Positions 47,948-59,959 of a stretch of DNA of 64,000 nt are shown in pieces. Position 1 is the stretch's first letter, and each line of letters opens with the position of its first letter. The stretch comes from Rhinopomastus cyanomelas (Eukaryota > Chordata > Aves > Bucerotiformes > Rhinopomastidae). The stretch covers positions 62,001 through 126,000 of the forward strand of contig VXBP01007152.1 of assembly GCA_013400115.1 (NCBI GenBank). The letters run 5' to 3'. The notes beneath the pieces were generated by a model. That model was not told the origin of the DNA, did not search any database, and saw only the letters and a list, made by a program, of their open reading frames with translations. The position numbers were made by a program, and so were the translations under genes.

Positions 47948-50900
47948 GTACTGCTGGAAGCCTGTTCAGTTGGGCATGCTCACTGAGCTCTTTCTCGTGA
48001 AGACAGCTGATTACCCCTAGGCTGCCTGCCTTCCTCTTTCCTCTGCAGAGCAGCACAGCAGGACACACGTGCCCCAAACAGCTACCAAGGTGTAACAGGC
48101 TGAGCTTCTGCTCTCGGGCTGCTGGCAATGGTCCCTGGGCACTCTCAGTGTCTGCACAGAGCTCTGGGTCAAGGGCTGCTTTCCCAGGTGCTGCTGTTGC
48201 CGAGAGCCTGGAGGGAAGTGATTGTATCTCCACCAACCTCTGGATTTCTATCAGAGTGCTCTCATGTTGCTCTGTGACAGAGAATTGTGATCCCTTGCTG
48301 ATGCTGTGAGCGGTTATCCCTTAGCAACAAACTTCCCTTAAATGTGTTTCTCTTTTTTTGAGAAACAAGTAGTGTGACAACCCAAAACTTTTGGTGCCTG
48401 TTCTGGGTCTGAGATTTATAGCAACTGCTCAGCACATAAAGATGCTGTGCACTGATTTATGGCATCAGGGTATCTGCATCTTTTATTTGTATTTGCATCA
48501 AGCCATCAACAGCAGTCAAGTTGCATTCTTGTCCAAATAAGGCCTACTCTAAAATCTGTCTCACTTTGGCTGAAATATGCTCGCCTAATTATAAAAACAT
48601 ACATCTTGACAGCTCTTACTGGAGATTTTATGGACTTTACTCATGTTGCCCATCTCCTAACTTTGAAAGGAGGAGCAACACATTTGCTCTAAGCACATGT
48701 GTGCTGGCAGCTACAGCACTTGGAACTGCAAAGCTTTCCAAAATAACTCTGCTGTTTCTCTAGAAAAGCCAAGCAATAGTTGGAAGCCATGAGACAATGG
48801 AGGGTGTGTGCTGTATCTTTCTGTGTAAACAATGAGTTCTTGAATTAGAAGACTCCTATCAGTCCTTGTCTGAATGTTGCTATTCTCTGTAGCTCCCTGT
48901 GTTTGCTCTAGTAAGTTCATCTTGTGCACTTCAGTTTTCCCTTTGGGACTGAGCTTTGATGAACCTAGAGTGCAGAGATCCATTTCGCCATGGCCTGCAT
49001 GGTCTGTGTCTCCTGCCTTTCTCTTCGTCGAGTAATTTCTGTGTCAACTTTTGGTATCAGGATTGGAGGGCTTTTCCCAAGACCGAGAACAGAAGATTCT
49101 CAGTCATGACTTATATTCAGGATAAGATGTCTAATAGTAAAATACTAGCAGAACAAAGAAGAAAGCTTGCTGGAAGCAGTGTGACCAGTGAGAACTGAAG
49201 TTGTGGTGTCTGATGTTGTTCTCCCAAAGCACACACTGTGCTGATGCTTTCACAAAAGTTATTTGGTTTTTGTGGGTTGCTCTGCAGCACAAATGGCTCT
49301 TCACCTTGTGTGATGCTCTGTTTGGAGACAATTGGGAGGTTTGGTTCTTAGCCACACAGTCCTCTCTTTGGCTGCAGGAATTCTTCCTCTTTGCCACAGT
49401 GCAACTGGTATTGCATTCCACATTTTCTGAAGTCTTTGCTACTTCAGGCATATGTTTGTTTAGCTCAAACAGAGCTACTGCAGTTTAGAGGGGAGATCAT
49501 CTTAATGAGAGAGCCCCTCAGCACTACTGCTACAGGAAAGCTTTGAGGATTCATGTGCTGTAAAAGATGTCAAACTCACTGGTCCCTCTACGTGCCTGGG
49601 AGACCACATCTCCGAAGACGTCTATCTCATGTCACCAGTAAAGACTTCTCTGCAGATTTGAGTCGCTGAGTGTGACCATTGACATCCCCATTAAACCAGT
49701 CAGAAAGTTCTTCATAAGTCCTTGTGTTCAAATGGGAAGAGAGGAGAGTCTTTTGCTCTCTCCAAAATACACCAGACTTGTGCAGAGGCATCGGGTGAAT
49801 CTGCAGAGATGTCTGTGGGGCTAATGCATAAGATGCAGGGTGGTAGTGCTGTTTTAGCTTGTTAGTCAACTAAAGGAAAACCTCATGAGTTGCAACAGCC
49901 TGATGGCAGTTGTGATGAGGACAGTGGAGTGACAGGTGTCTCCTCACAATTACTCGTGGGATAGAATATTCCATGCTATTTATTTTTTAATTCAAATGAA
50001 GGTGCATCCTTGCCAGCAGTCAGTATCAGTCGTGGCAGCTGTTTGGGTTTATTTAAGCAGCCTCCTTTCAGCAGCACTTTGAGCATTGCAGACTGCTGTT
50101 CTGTCTGTGCTAGCAAAGTCCTGGTGAGGGGATTTTGACCAGATGCTGCTTTGGTGACTGTACTGTTACTGGGATGCTTTTCAGAAGGACTAAACCTCAC
50201 GCAGCCCCATGCTGCAGCACAATCCAGTGGTGCAGTGCTGTGTCTGACGAGTCATTCTTCTGATTTCCTTTACTTCTTTATGACACACTGGTACCACAAG
50301 TTCTGCCTGTGGGCTGGACTGCCCGTTGCACAGTCTTGTAACATATGTGCTGCCTTCAGAAACCAGCTTTCCATAGCTCTTTAAACGTAGAGGTTTTGAA
50401 GTGTTCCTGGGTACTTAATATCACAAGAAATTAGCTGGAATCTCTTTTTGTCCTGCTAATTTTTGATGTAAAGTCTGTGAAAATAGGGGGAAAACAGTCC
50501 ATTTACCATAAATTATGTTTCCCAATGGTGGCTGCTCAAGACCTTTCCATTAGAAAGGCACCAAAAGTATTTTTAAAATACAGGCTTCTCAGAAAACATG
50601 TGGAAAGGGAACCAGTCTTCCAAAGAGCAGCACAGAATGGACATGTTGGCTGTTGAAGCATCGTTCAGTTTCAGTTTTGCATATATACACTGCAGCACAG
50701 TCCTTTCAGGTTTCTAGGGTTACCACCAGCCTGGCAACAGGGGAAAATCTGAAGAGCTGGCCTGGAGTCCCAGGACATCAGGTACCTCCTGTGCATAAAA
50801 CTAAGTACATTACCCCTGTATTAACCTATTCTGGCTGATGTGCAGGTCACAGATAGTCTTATTTTGGGTTTGTAGTGCAAGTCTTTGAGGACAGTGTAGG

Positions 50901-53900
50901 TAGACTCTGGGCTGGTTTGTCTGGGATCCCTTCCCGTCACTGAAAGGGCTGTACTGGGGACTTGCATCTGTGTTTGGGGGAGTAATTGAGATTCTGTGCT
51001 GTCTCCCCTATGTAATGCAAACAGCACTCTAATTAAAAGGCAGTTAGTGTCTAGCAGCAACAGGGGAGAAGCGACATATACCTCTCCAGTTGTTCTCATG
51101 CAGTTAATTTTCTTTCCTTTAATGCTTTGTCCTCGTGCGTATCTGTTTCCAGTCTTACAAGAAGCATCAAAGAGCTGCAGACAGTGTAAATTGGGCTGTT
51201 GGATGAAGGTTGTTACATTTAAGTTTTATTTTGTTCAGGAGGCTTTAAGGTTTTGGGCTCCAGGTAGATCCACCCTCCACTTTCCTTGGGCTGTGGAGCA
51301 ATGAGAAATAACCACCTTCTTCCTGTAAAGCAGAGTAATGAGGCCACTTCAAAATCTTACCCGAACACAGACCTTTCTGTGGATGGAAAAGCCACCCACT
51401 GCCTGCCTCTGACAACTGCAGAAGTGTGTGTGTGCTGGATTAGACACCCCCTTTGCCATCTTAGTTCAGTAGCAGGGAAGTGGTTCTGCCAGTGGCCCCT
51501 CTAATCCTGCAAGCACGATTTCTGTGTGACGAGAGGCTGAGAGTGTAAATCAAAGACTGTCACGGAGCAGAGATGCCAAATCAGTTAGACATCAGCACTT
51601 CTATGAAAGCTTCACGGAAACCATTTCTTTTAATACAGGGGATGGTTTTCTCGATGTAGTTGCTCTGGTACTGAAAGAGACATTTGAATGAGTTCAGGAA
51701 TTGTCCTGAAATTGTTAGAGGGCTACACAAAGAAAGCAAGCTCAACATGGAAAGGGTGTTTGTTTCTTGATTGCCAGTCCAGACTGTGCTGCTGAAGGCT
51801 AAAAAGTATCCCTGTCGAATTGATTTTTGGACCGTATGAGCTGTATTGGTCATAATTTTCCAGATGTCAGATAGTTTTTCATGTTTTATGATGGGATTAC
51901 ACTTGCTACACGTCTTGGAAAATGAGTTACTGGAAAGTTAAATCCCTTCCTCCAAGTGTGCTCTTTCTCATCCCACCAATAGATCTTGATTTTTAAGACT
52001 TCCCTCTTGTCTTGGCTTCTTCAGCTCTTTCTTTCAAGAAGGGAAGAGAAAGTTGAGTGGGTTTCATGATCTTCTGCTTGATGGAGCTAAGCTATTGATT
52101 GATTCATCAAGCAGTTGGCACTGTGTGATACTTGAGAAGAGAGGAGTGAAATAAAGCAGGTTACAGGGGAATGTCCCTGACACACTGGTATTAGCATCCA
52201 TCCCCCATCACTCTGTCCATCCCCCATCACAGAGCACTCTGGTTCTTTTGTGTAATAAAAGAGAGGAAAATAGCTGCAGAAAGAACTGGTTTCTGAAAAG
52301 GTAAATAAAATTGTTAGCTTATTAAGCTTATTAACTCTAGCGTGGCTCATTGGGGGATTTCTTGTCAGCTTCAATAGAAAACTGAAAACAAGTGCTGAAT
52401 AAATTCTGTGGCGCCTTGCACATGAAAGGCTTTGAAAGCACTTCAGTAATCTGGGATATCAGCAGTGTCTACTCTCCCTGCTGACTTGCAGCTGTTGGAG
52501 GCAGTTCATTCTGCTCTGGCTATGCTTGCTGAGCCCAGCTGGGTGAATTTCACAACTGTCCCTGCAGAGCGCTTTGAGTCTGATACGTAACACGTGAAAG
52601 CCCGGAGTCGGGGAAGAACTTGGAATTTAAATGCCAGAGCTGGAATCATGCCAGCCTCAATATCCTATATAAGTCCTGAAAGGAAAGTTTGTCCTGGGGC
52701 AGATTGAAGCCTGCATCCTTCCAGTCAGCTAAATGAAATTCCACAGTTTCTTTTCCACATAGGTTGCCATTTTTTTTCTCTAAGAGCAGCAGCACCAGCA
52801 CGAGGCAGAAGAATTTTAGGAATGCATCTTCCAAAGTGCTCTTGAAAGCAGAGAGATTTATGTGTAAGGAGTGGTGGCAGGCAAAGGGAAGAGGACAGGA
52901 ACATCTATTCAGCCATCACGGGACTAAAAGGCTTTACAGAGCTTGCAGCTTGTTTTAGAGGAAAGATGCACCACATGTAAGGGTGGATTCTAGTTTCAGC
53001 CCTTTTGCAGGCACCAGTAGTATTGAACTGTGTGGAAACATCTTCATCGCAGTTGTAGGGCTCAGCCTTTGATGTGCTGGAGTCTTTTGAGAGTCTGTGA
53101 AAAATACGAGAGTAACACCATTGGTGTCTTCCCTTTGAATATGTCCTTTCTAGATGCTGACTGCCTGTGCAGCTGTGGACAGAGCGTGGTATTATCTGCT
53201 TGTTACAGCAAGGTGTTGACTCTCAAGGGAGCAGCTCTAATGGATTTTTTGCCATTGAAAGCTGCAGGCCATTCTGGATGATGCTAGGTGAATTGTGCTG
53301 GGCTTTGCAGCAGCTTAATTTATTTTTTTTTTTCCTAGCAGGCAGCAGTGACAAGTTGTGTATAAATGGAGGGGTATCATTTATCCTCCTCTGAAGGGGT
53401 TGCAAATCACGAACACAGTCAGCTGCTTACTGTAAATACAACAAATTGCTAAAGCTTTGGTGCTGCTGTTAAGGATTTCCCGTGGGGCTGCAGCAGGGGG
53501 AGAAATGGATGGTCAAAAAGCAATTTTTGTGTGGTTTTTGAAGCCCAGGTTCTTTCCTCTTGCGGCTCTAAGGGTTGTTAAAAAGCACACCCCATTCCAC
53601 CAGCTTGTTCAGTTGATGATACACTGTCAGTACAGTCCTGCAGGAGGGCTTTCACCTCTGTCATGGACTGAAACAAGTTCCTGTTAAGACTTCTCTCTTT
53701 TTTTAACCCTGAAGGCGTTAAAGCAGTAGAGTCTCAGGAGGACAGTCCATAGCAGGGAGGATAGCACTTCGTTAGCAAGTGCAGTTCCTGGGGGATGAGT
53801 GGCTGGAGAGCACCTGGCAGTGCTGGTTGACAGCTAGTTCAACAGGAGCCGGCAGTGTGCCCAGGTGGCATGAAAGACCAGTGGCATTCTGGCTTGTGTC

Positions 53901-54816
53901 AGGAATAGCGTGGCCAGCAAGAGTAGGGACGTACTTCTTCCACTGTACTAAGCACTGGTGAGGCCTCATCTTGAATACTGAGGGCAGTGCTAGGCCACTC
54001 ACTTAAAGAAAGAGGTTGAGGTCCAGAGGAGACCAGTGAGGCTGGTGAACGGACTGGAAGGAAAGTCTGATGAGGAGAGGCTGAGGGAGAGGTCATTTAG
54101 CCTGGAGAAGAAGAGGCTTGGGGGGTACCTTATCACTCTCTAAAACTACCTGAAGGAAAGCTGTAGACAGGTGGGGGTGAGGCACTTTTCCCTAGTGACA
54201 GGACAGGAAGGCAGGGCCTGAAATTGTGCCAGGGGAGGGTTAGGTTGGATGTTAGGAAGCCCTTCCTCATGGAAAGGGTGGTTATGTGCTGGAATGGACT
54301 GGCCAGGGAGGTGGTGGAGTCCCCATCCTTGGAGGTCTTTAAGAAAAGACTGGATGTGGCACTTAGTGCCTTGGTCTAGGTGACCGGTGATGTTAGGTCG
54401 TGGGCTGGGCTGGATGATCTAGAGGGCTTTTCCAGCCTTAGTAATTCTGCGATTCTGTGAATGAAGCTGTGAGGTTCAAGATGCTGTTTCATGAGCAGCC
54501 CCCCTGTACATGCTTCCTCCTCTGGTCTGCACAGGGGATGGTCATGGGCTCTGTCAGCACCTGGATGTTGTTTGATAGAAGTTTTTCTTCACTTGGTCTG
54601 GCTTCTCCTGGTGTGGTGTTGCCGTCACATCAATGCCCGGTGTCTCCACAGAGATCAGCTGCTGGAGGGCACTGCCAGCAATCCCAGGCAATAATGCTGC
54701 CTTTCCCTTTGTGGCTTTTTTGCTTTTCCCTCCTGCTTTGTACAGGGGTTCTCATCTCTGCCTGTGAGCTGTTTAATTGCAACTCTACAGCTGTACTAAT
54801 TCTTCCTGCTTTCCAG
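47948..54816 (+). other. FAM174B intron 2
   Basis: About 6.9 kb, GT...AG. It holds a long CR1 at 53790-54460, ending 356 bases before exon 3. The acceptor is CTTCCTGCTTTCCAG at 54816. No other exon was recognised. Confidence 0.85.
53790..54460 (+). mobile_element. CR1 LINE copy, older subfamily, in intron 2
   Basis: It starts in the ORF2 C-terminus (GTGCTGGTTGACAGC, GCCAGCAGTGTGCCCAGGTGG-like) and passes through CCTGGAGAAGAAGAGGCTTGG and GTGGTGGAGTCCCCATCC to the tail AATTCTGCGATTCTGTGA at 54460. Frames are broken. Confidence 0.95.
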
Positions 54817-54820
54817 GTAA
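54817..54820 (+). CDS. FAM174B: FAM174B exon 3 coding end (one base plus TAA stop)
   Basis: After the acceptor TTTCCAG at 54816 the exon begins GTAAAGCAG. Joined to exon 2 (ending AAA TAC AG) this gives AAA TAC AGG TAA, that is K-Y-R-stop, the expected C-terminus of FAM174B. The coding part of this exon is therefore a single base and the stop codon; all the rest is 3' UTR. The exact match of phase and the family C-terminus makes this the likely normal terminal exon. The assignment is by eye and not confirmed by a transcript. Confidence 0.88.
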
Positions 54821-55830
54821 AGCAGCTCCGTGGATGGTTGATGCCCTGCAAGATGTCATTCTGCTGTCGAGGGACCTGCTGAAGCCATAACTGTGAAAGG
54901 GGAGGCTTTCATCTCTGCAGCATTACAACCAAGCCAAGCCTCACCTCCCCGAGGTGCTGACTGTACAGCAGGCTGTGGATCTTCTGACCAAAACTTCATC
55001 CCTCAGTTTCCTGGTTTCTGGACTGCTGTGTTGGAATGACCAGAGTTCCTCTTTGCAGCCTCAGCGTTCTCTTGCTTTTGGAGGGCTGTGGCGTTGCTAA
55101 AGCATGAAAGTGCAGCCCTGCATACCAATCTGCAGCTTATTATGGTTTGAATAAGTTTTGTAGAAGATAGAAGTTAAGGAAGAGTGAACCAAGCTGCCCC
55201 AAGGACTTATTTTCTAAAATCTTAACTCATTACTTCAGTCACTGTTAAACTTTGGTTTTTGTTAAACAGAACCTGTGTTTAAAAAGAGAAATAAGTTTGG
55301 GTTTTCTTGGCAGGGGGAGGGAGCCAAACAGGGGTGACTTATGACTTTAGGTGGTAAAAAGCCATGCTGAAATGCCACATTGTATGCTCTCTGTAGGATC
55401 CTGGATGAGGGAGGTTGACTAGTGTAGAAAATTTTCTTGACTTGCTACTGATTTTTTTTCTTTTTAACAATTGCACTAAACTTTCCAGATGCCATTCTCA
55501 TTGTCCCAAGGAGCTCTGATCACACTGACTTCAAGAGATGAGACCACAGGGAAACAAGAAGAATCAGGCACACCCTAAACTACAACAATCTTGGATTAAA
55601 GAAGATATATTTTTGTAATTTTCTGCCCAGGGAGTAACTGCAGTGTTTTGTACTGTCCTGTGCTGACTCTAGCTTGTCTACAATTCATCTGTTACCTTTC
55701 TTCCTAAGCAAAGTAAGTTCTCACGTGGAATGATTAGGTTGCAGGAAGAACACCTCTTATTTTTCACAGAACTGTCATGTGAGTGATCCTTCTCTGTATT
55801 AAACTGGAAGTTTTTCCCTACTGGCTGCTT
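54821..55830 (+). other. FAM174B: FAM174B 3' UTR (end uncertain)
   Basis: Non-coding exon sequence after the stop. ATTAAA polyadenylation signals lie at 55595-55600 and 55798-55803, and the end given here follows the second. T-rich words lie downstream of each. A longer UTR is possible. Confidence 0.6.
55798..55803 (+). terminator. Candidate polyadenylation signal (ATTAAA)
   Basis: ATTAAA, about 980 bases after the stop codon. An alternative signal with the same hexamer is at 55595-55600. Which one is used cannot be decided from sequence alone. Confidence 0.45.
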
Positions 55831-58730
55831 GACAAATCCCATGTAACTCAAGGATGCATTTTTGTAACCATTGCTCCCTGCTGTGCTTTGTGCTGCAGAG
55901 GTCAGAGCTGTGGGATGACACTATGAGAACGAGTCTGCCGCATCTGGACGGACTGGGTTTAGGAGACCGCAAGCGTGTACAGTTTCCAGGCCACTGTTAG
56001 AAAGAGCAAACCAAACTGGTTTCGTTTCTTTTCCTTGTGGTTTTCCGTTAAAGTAACCACAGATGCAACTCAGCCTTTACTGTTTACTGCACCCCTTAAC
56101 ACCTTTTATTTTGGGGTTTTGAGCTGGCTTCAGCATTGCTTTTCTTGGGCAATACATGTTTTGCCATTGTTCTAGGATTGTCTCCTGTTTGCTTGACCCC
56201 CTTCTAGCCTCCTGCAATTACAAACCCTCGAGGAGACCGCAGAGTTTCTGGCAAAGCACCAGCCTTGCAGCAATCTGCCAGTTTGGGGTTTTGGGGTTTT
56301 TTTATTTGAAGGCCTATTGGGATTTAAGGCTTGCTGAGAACACTGAACTGCTTTGTCATGATACCGAGACCCACGCCAGTTCTGCGCGGCTCCCTTGGGC
56401 CCTACAGTCAGAGAAAGGAGGTGAAGGGGGAATTTTTTGTTTCCTTCCCGGCAGTCTTGCGCGTCCATTAAAGCGGCTCCGTAGCACAGCTTTGCTTTCG
56501 CTAGCCGTGACTCAGCAAAGGCTTCGCAGACAGCCCACTCAGCCTGGATGGGAAAATTTCACAGCAGACTGTTGCGTTCCCGTTAGTCATCGAGGCACTG
56601 TGACAGCACTGGGTTATCTTCATTCATGGAGCGAGTCGGAGTCGTTCCGCGTTACTGTTACTAAGCAATATTTACTGTGCCAGCTGCAAGGTGAGGATGG
56701 GGCTGGGCAGGTTGTGCTCTGGCTGGTAGGAATCGCAGTGGGTCCAGTGATGCTGTGGGTTGAGGTAGGATCTGGAGCTTTTCCCCCACAGCTTTCAGAT
56801 TCTGGCTGGATGATTCTGAAGGAAATAATTGTGTCTCTTCAGGGCTGAAGTCCTTTGAAGCCTGAGAATTGAACTTCTTAGGCAGCTCGAGTCCTTTTGA
56901 AGTCAGAGAAGTGGCAATGCTGATAGGAGAAGGAGGTGAAGCACTTCTGCTTGTGTTTATGGAGGGAGGTGGTGGAATGAGGTGGCTGCTCTGAGCAGAC
57001 ACCATGGCAACATGTTCATGTCCACTCTTCCACTGGAGTCATTAAGCTGAACATCAGGCATGCTGGGTGAGTGCTGGAGAGGCAACAAAACCTCTTTGCA
57101 CAAGAGACCGATGAGACCCAAGTTATCTAGGAGAGAGATGAGAGGAATAGATGCATAAAGGACACTTCTTTCAAGGACAGGTCAGGTCTTGAAATCAGGA
57201 GGTTTTTTTCTGAGAACTTCAGATCACTTGCTGAGTTAAGGCTGGCAAAGGCCATCTGTTCCCTTTGCCTGTGGCTAAGAAAGTTCCTCGGTGTCCATAG
57301 CACGGCCAAATCTCAATGGTGGAAGGGGACCAGTTATTTGAGATCCTGGTGATTAAGGTGCTCAACTGCCTCTGGGACACTCTGGAGATGCCAAACCACG
57401 TGCCATAAGCTATAAAGTGCTTATAGGGAAACAACAGCTACTTGGTGGAAACAGAAGGCCAACCTCACCAGTTGCTCATGGTCATGAAGAGTAACCCGAA
57501 TGCTTTGTCTGATACTCAATTGCTGTTGCAAATGTGAGGCGACGTTTACCTCTACAGAAGTTGCTGTATGTGATTTAAAGTATCTGGTTAAATATTCTAT
57601 AGCTATATTTAGTTAAGATCTTAAGAGCACTTGACGTGACTCATAGTATATATATGAATATTTTTTTAAAGGTAGGAATTAGTTTGAAACATAGTTTTAA
57701 TAATTCAGACTGTTTGGTTTCAGGTAGTTGTAGGAGTTCAGTGGAGAAGAAGTAGCCATTAACCACTACATGAGTGTTTTACCTTAATGTTCTGTGTATC
57801 TTACACCGCAGATCTAATCTGCTTGTGACTGTAACGTGTCTTGGTATCGGCTGCTATTTTGTGTTGCGTAGTCAAACTTGCTTTGTTCAAGAGCATTTTC
57901 CAAGGCCTTTTTTTTGTGACAGAAAATGAAAAGAGAAATGTTATTACAGATGTCTGCCTGTAGCTTGCTCGCAGCTGAAAGAAAAGAATCTACTTGCTAG
58001 CAGCAGAGTCAAACAGAGCGAGCAAATTAGAGGCTTTCCTGTTTGTTCATGCTGTGCTGTGGAGGAAAAGCCCTGCACAAAGTTTCAGCCTCTCTGCTCC
58101 AGCCACAGCCCTGTCACCAGAGATTACGTTTGAAAAGGCAGAAGTTGATGCCATGCTTGCCTGCAGAATTAAGTCAGAAGTACACACAGAGAGCTTTGTA
58201 TTTGGGTGGATTTGATTTGATTTTCCCTTTGAAAGGTGTGGAGATGACTGCAAACACTCGCTCAGCACACCAGCTTGTGCTAGCCTGATGCTTGTGTTAA
58301 GCCCAAACTGGCTTGAAGAAGTCTACAAGCCCTAGTGGAGCTTGAACACACAAGCAGGAATGCATTCAACCACTTTGCTCATGACTCTTCCCCCTAATCC
58401 ACTGTAGGTAGTGTAATCTCTGCAGCATGGTGGGGCTATGGTTTTTGTTAAGGGTTTGGTTCCTCTTCTGTTAGATGAGGCTCTGATGCTGCCGTTTTCA
58501 TGTGATAGCAGGATGATGCGTTTTGTGTGAGCGCTTGAACTTTTTCTTAAAAGTGTTTAAGAGATTTTGTCATTGTGACCAAAACTTCTTTTTAAGAAAA
58601 AATGCTAAGATGAGTTTGAATGGACTTCTCATGTTTCAGGAGAAACCGCCGTCATTAAACATGTTCTTGAAATCCCCCTTGTGTTGTGTGTTGTGGTGTA
58701 AGGAGGGACACCTTGCTTCTTGAAGTTTGG
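55831..58730. other. Downstream DNA, no proven gene; long open frame at 56156-56848
   Basis: Mostly unique DNA. The part 56200-56700 has more CpG than its surroundings, a MAF/AP-1-like TGACTCAGCA at about 56508, and a 230-codon open frame (56156-56848, +) that contains a good donor context AAG|GTGAGG at 56691. The frame resembles no protein I know. The rest holds nothing recognisable. Confidence 0.45.
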
Positions 58731-58733
58731 TGA

Positions 58734-58807
58734 ACTTGAGAGGCTCAGTTGGTAGAGCACGGGACTCTGAATTCTTGGGGTCATGGGTTTGAGCCCCACA
58801 TAGGACA
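58734..58807 (+). repeat. tRNA-Lys-like head of a SINE
   Basis: A 74-base tRNA-like stretch. The D arm GCTC-AGTTGGTA-GAGC is at 58743-58758. The anticodon arm region GGGACTCTGAATTCTTGGG corresponds to tRNA-Lys with CTT changed to CTG. The T arm ATGGGTTTGAGCCCCAC (B box) ends at 58799. The acceptor strands pair poorly and one T-stem pair is lost, so it is not a working tRNA. Both Pol III promoter boxes are recognisable. It is followed by a hairpin and a CR1 tail. Confidence 0.85.
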
Positions 58808-58920
58808 GCATATGTTGAGACAGTTGTGTGAGTACACAACTCACCCTGCTCCAGCAGGGAGGGTTGGGCTGAGATGATCTTTCCAGGTCCCTTCCAACCT
58901 CTAACATTCTGTGATTCTGA
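58808..58920 (+). mobile_element. SINE body with perfect hairpin and CR1 3' tail
   Basis: After the tRNA-like head comes an 8-bp perfect hairpin, AGTTGTGT-GAGT-ACACAACT (58822-58841). From about 58850 there is a CR1 3' end: GGGTTGGGCTGAGATGATCTT, CCCTTCCAACC, and ATTCTGTGATTCTGA at 58905-58920. Head plus CR1 tail is the layout of a SINE mobilised by CR1, known in turtles (tRNA-Lys head) and in zebra finch (another tRNA head) from the literature. Confidence 0.8.
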
Positions 58921-59436
58921 GAGCCTTGCATGATCCCTCATTAGAGGGCTGCAAGTCCCTTTGTTCTGTGACCCCTGGCCAGAGGGGAAACTGGTTTTAG
59001 CAGCATGATAGAGGAATAGATCTAGTAACACAAAGTCCCCATCAGACATCAAGAAGCTACACTGACATCTGCATTCAATAGATGAAAACCTCTGCAACAG
59101 GGAACAGCTCAGGACATTCAACTGCAGCCACATTTGGTACCTTGAAGTTGACAAACTGTAAGATACCTTGTCCCAGACTCCAAGCCCACTTGAATGAAGC
59201 AAGCCACATCCCCTCCCAGGGGTGACCAGGCCACACCACAGCCAGTAAGCAGAATTCCTTCACTTCAGTCTTGCTTGACTGAGTTGCCTGTCTCTGAAGC
59301 AATTCCACATCATGGCTGCCACAGCACAGTGAGATGCTGCAGTGCTAGAGGCGTAAGGATCAGCAGCCTGAGGCCTGTTTGTTGTGCTGGTTCTTCTGGC
59401 TGAACTCTGAAAACTCTCTTGTGCTATTTTTTACAG
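58921..59436. other. Spacer, nothing recognised
   Basis: Unique DNA between the SINE and the candidate alternative exon. The last bases form a polypyrimidine stretch ending TTTTTTACAG. Confidence 0.5.
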
Positions 59437-59728
59437 GGAGTGCAGGCACTCGTGGGCCCTGGAGCAGCTACAGGACACACTGATCCAGTACCCTGTGCAT
59501 GAATCAACTCCACCTCGCTCCTCTCCCGCATACCACGAGATTGTTCCGGCCTTGGTGTCTTCATCTCCAGTAACAGTCTTGAGAGTAATGCAGTGCTGCA
59601 GACAAAAGGCAGCTGCTCTGCAGCCAGAGCCTTTTACATTGTGTCCTGCCAGTAAAAAAAAGTTTGATCCAATTAAAACTAAATACTCTAACCTCTGCCC
59701 TGAGCCAGAAGTTGTGCAGCAAAGCTAG
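59437..59728 (+). CDS. Candidate alternative terminal exon of FAM174B (unproven)
   Basis: A good acceptor (CTCTTGTGCTATTTTTTACAG) ends at 59436. Joined to exon 2 in its phase, the sequence stays open for 96 further codons and stops at TAG 59726-59728. An AATAAA follows at 59945-59950. The predicted tail begins ECRHSWALEQLQDTL and ends EVVQQS; near the end it has a lysine-rich SKKKFDPIKTKYSNLC segment. I recognise no family in it. It would replace the normal KYR-stop end and make a protein of about 232 residues. It could also be a chance open frame, since 96 codons without a stop is not rare enough to prove coding. Confidence 0.3.
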
Positions 59729-59944
59729 TTTGTTTCGGGAGTCCAAGACCCTTCAAGCTAAGCCCCCACCTAACGCTGTGCTGTGACTAGACGGGATGAG
59801 CTCCTCTGAGCATGGGCTGCAGAAGTGAGGAAGCCATGGTACAGAAGGGCAGCTGCTGCAGGCTCTGGATGTACTTGCCTTTCTGATGAGGTCTCAAGTG
59901 GACGATGAGAAAATGACCACAAGTCTAGTGTAAATGATCAGCTA

Positions 59945-59950
59945 AATAAA
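59945..59950 (+). terminator. Polyadenylation signal AATAAA after the candidate exon
   Basis: A canonical hexamer 217 bases after the open frame's stop, in the context GCTAAATAAAAGC. It supports, but does not prove, that a transcript ends here. Confidence 0.4.
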
Positions 59951-59959
59951 AGCTGGAAA

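Noticed and set aside
47948..48020. Read-through of FAM174B exon 2 into intron 2 as the normal C-terminus
   Set aside because: It would stay open for about 20 codons, but splicing to 54817 gives exactly the K-Y-R-stop ending known for the family, so the donor at 47948 is preferred.
58734..58807. Functional tRNA gene
   Set aside because: Acceptor strands pair poorly, a T-stem pair is lost and the sequence runs straight on into a CR1 tail. It is a SINE head.
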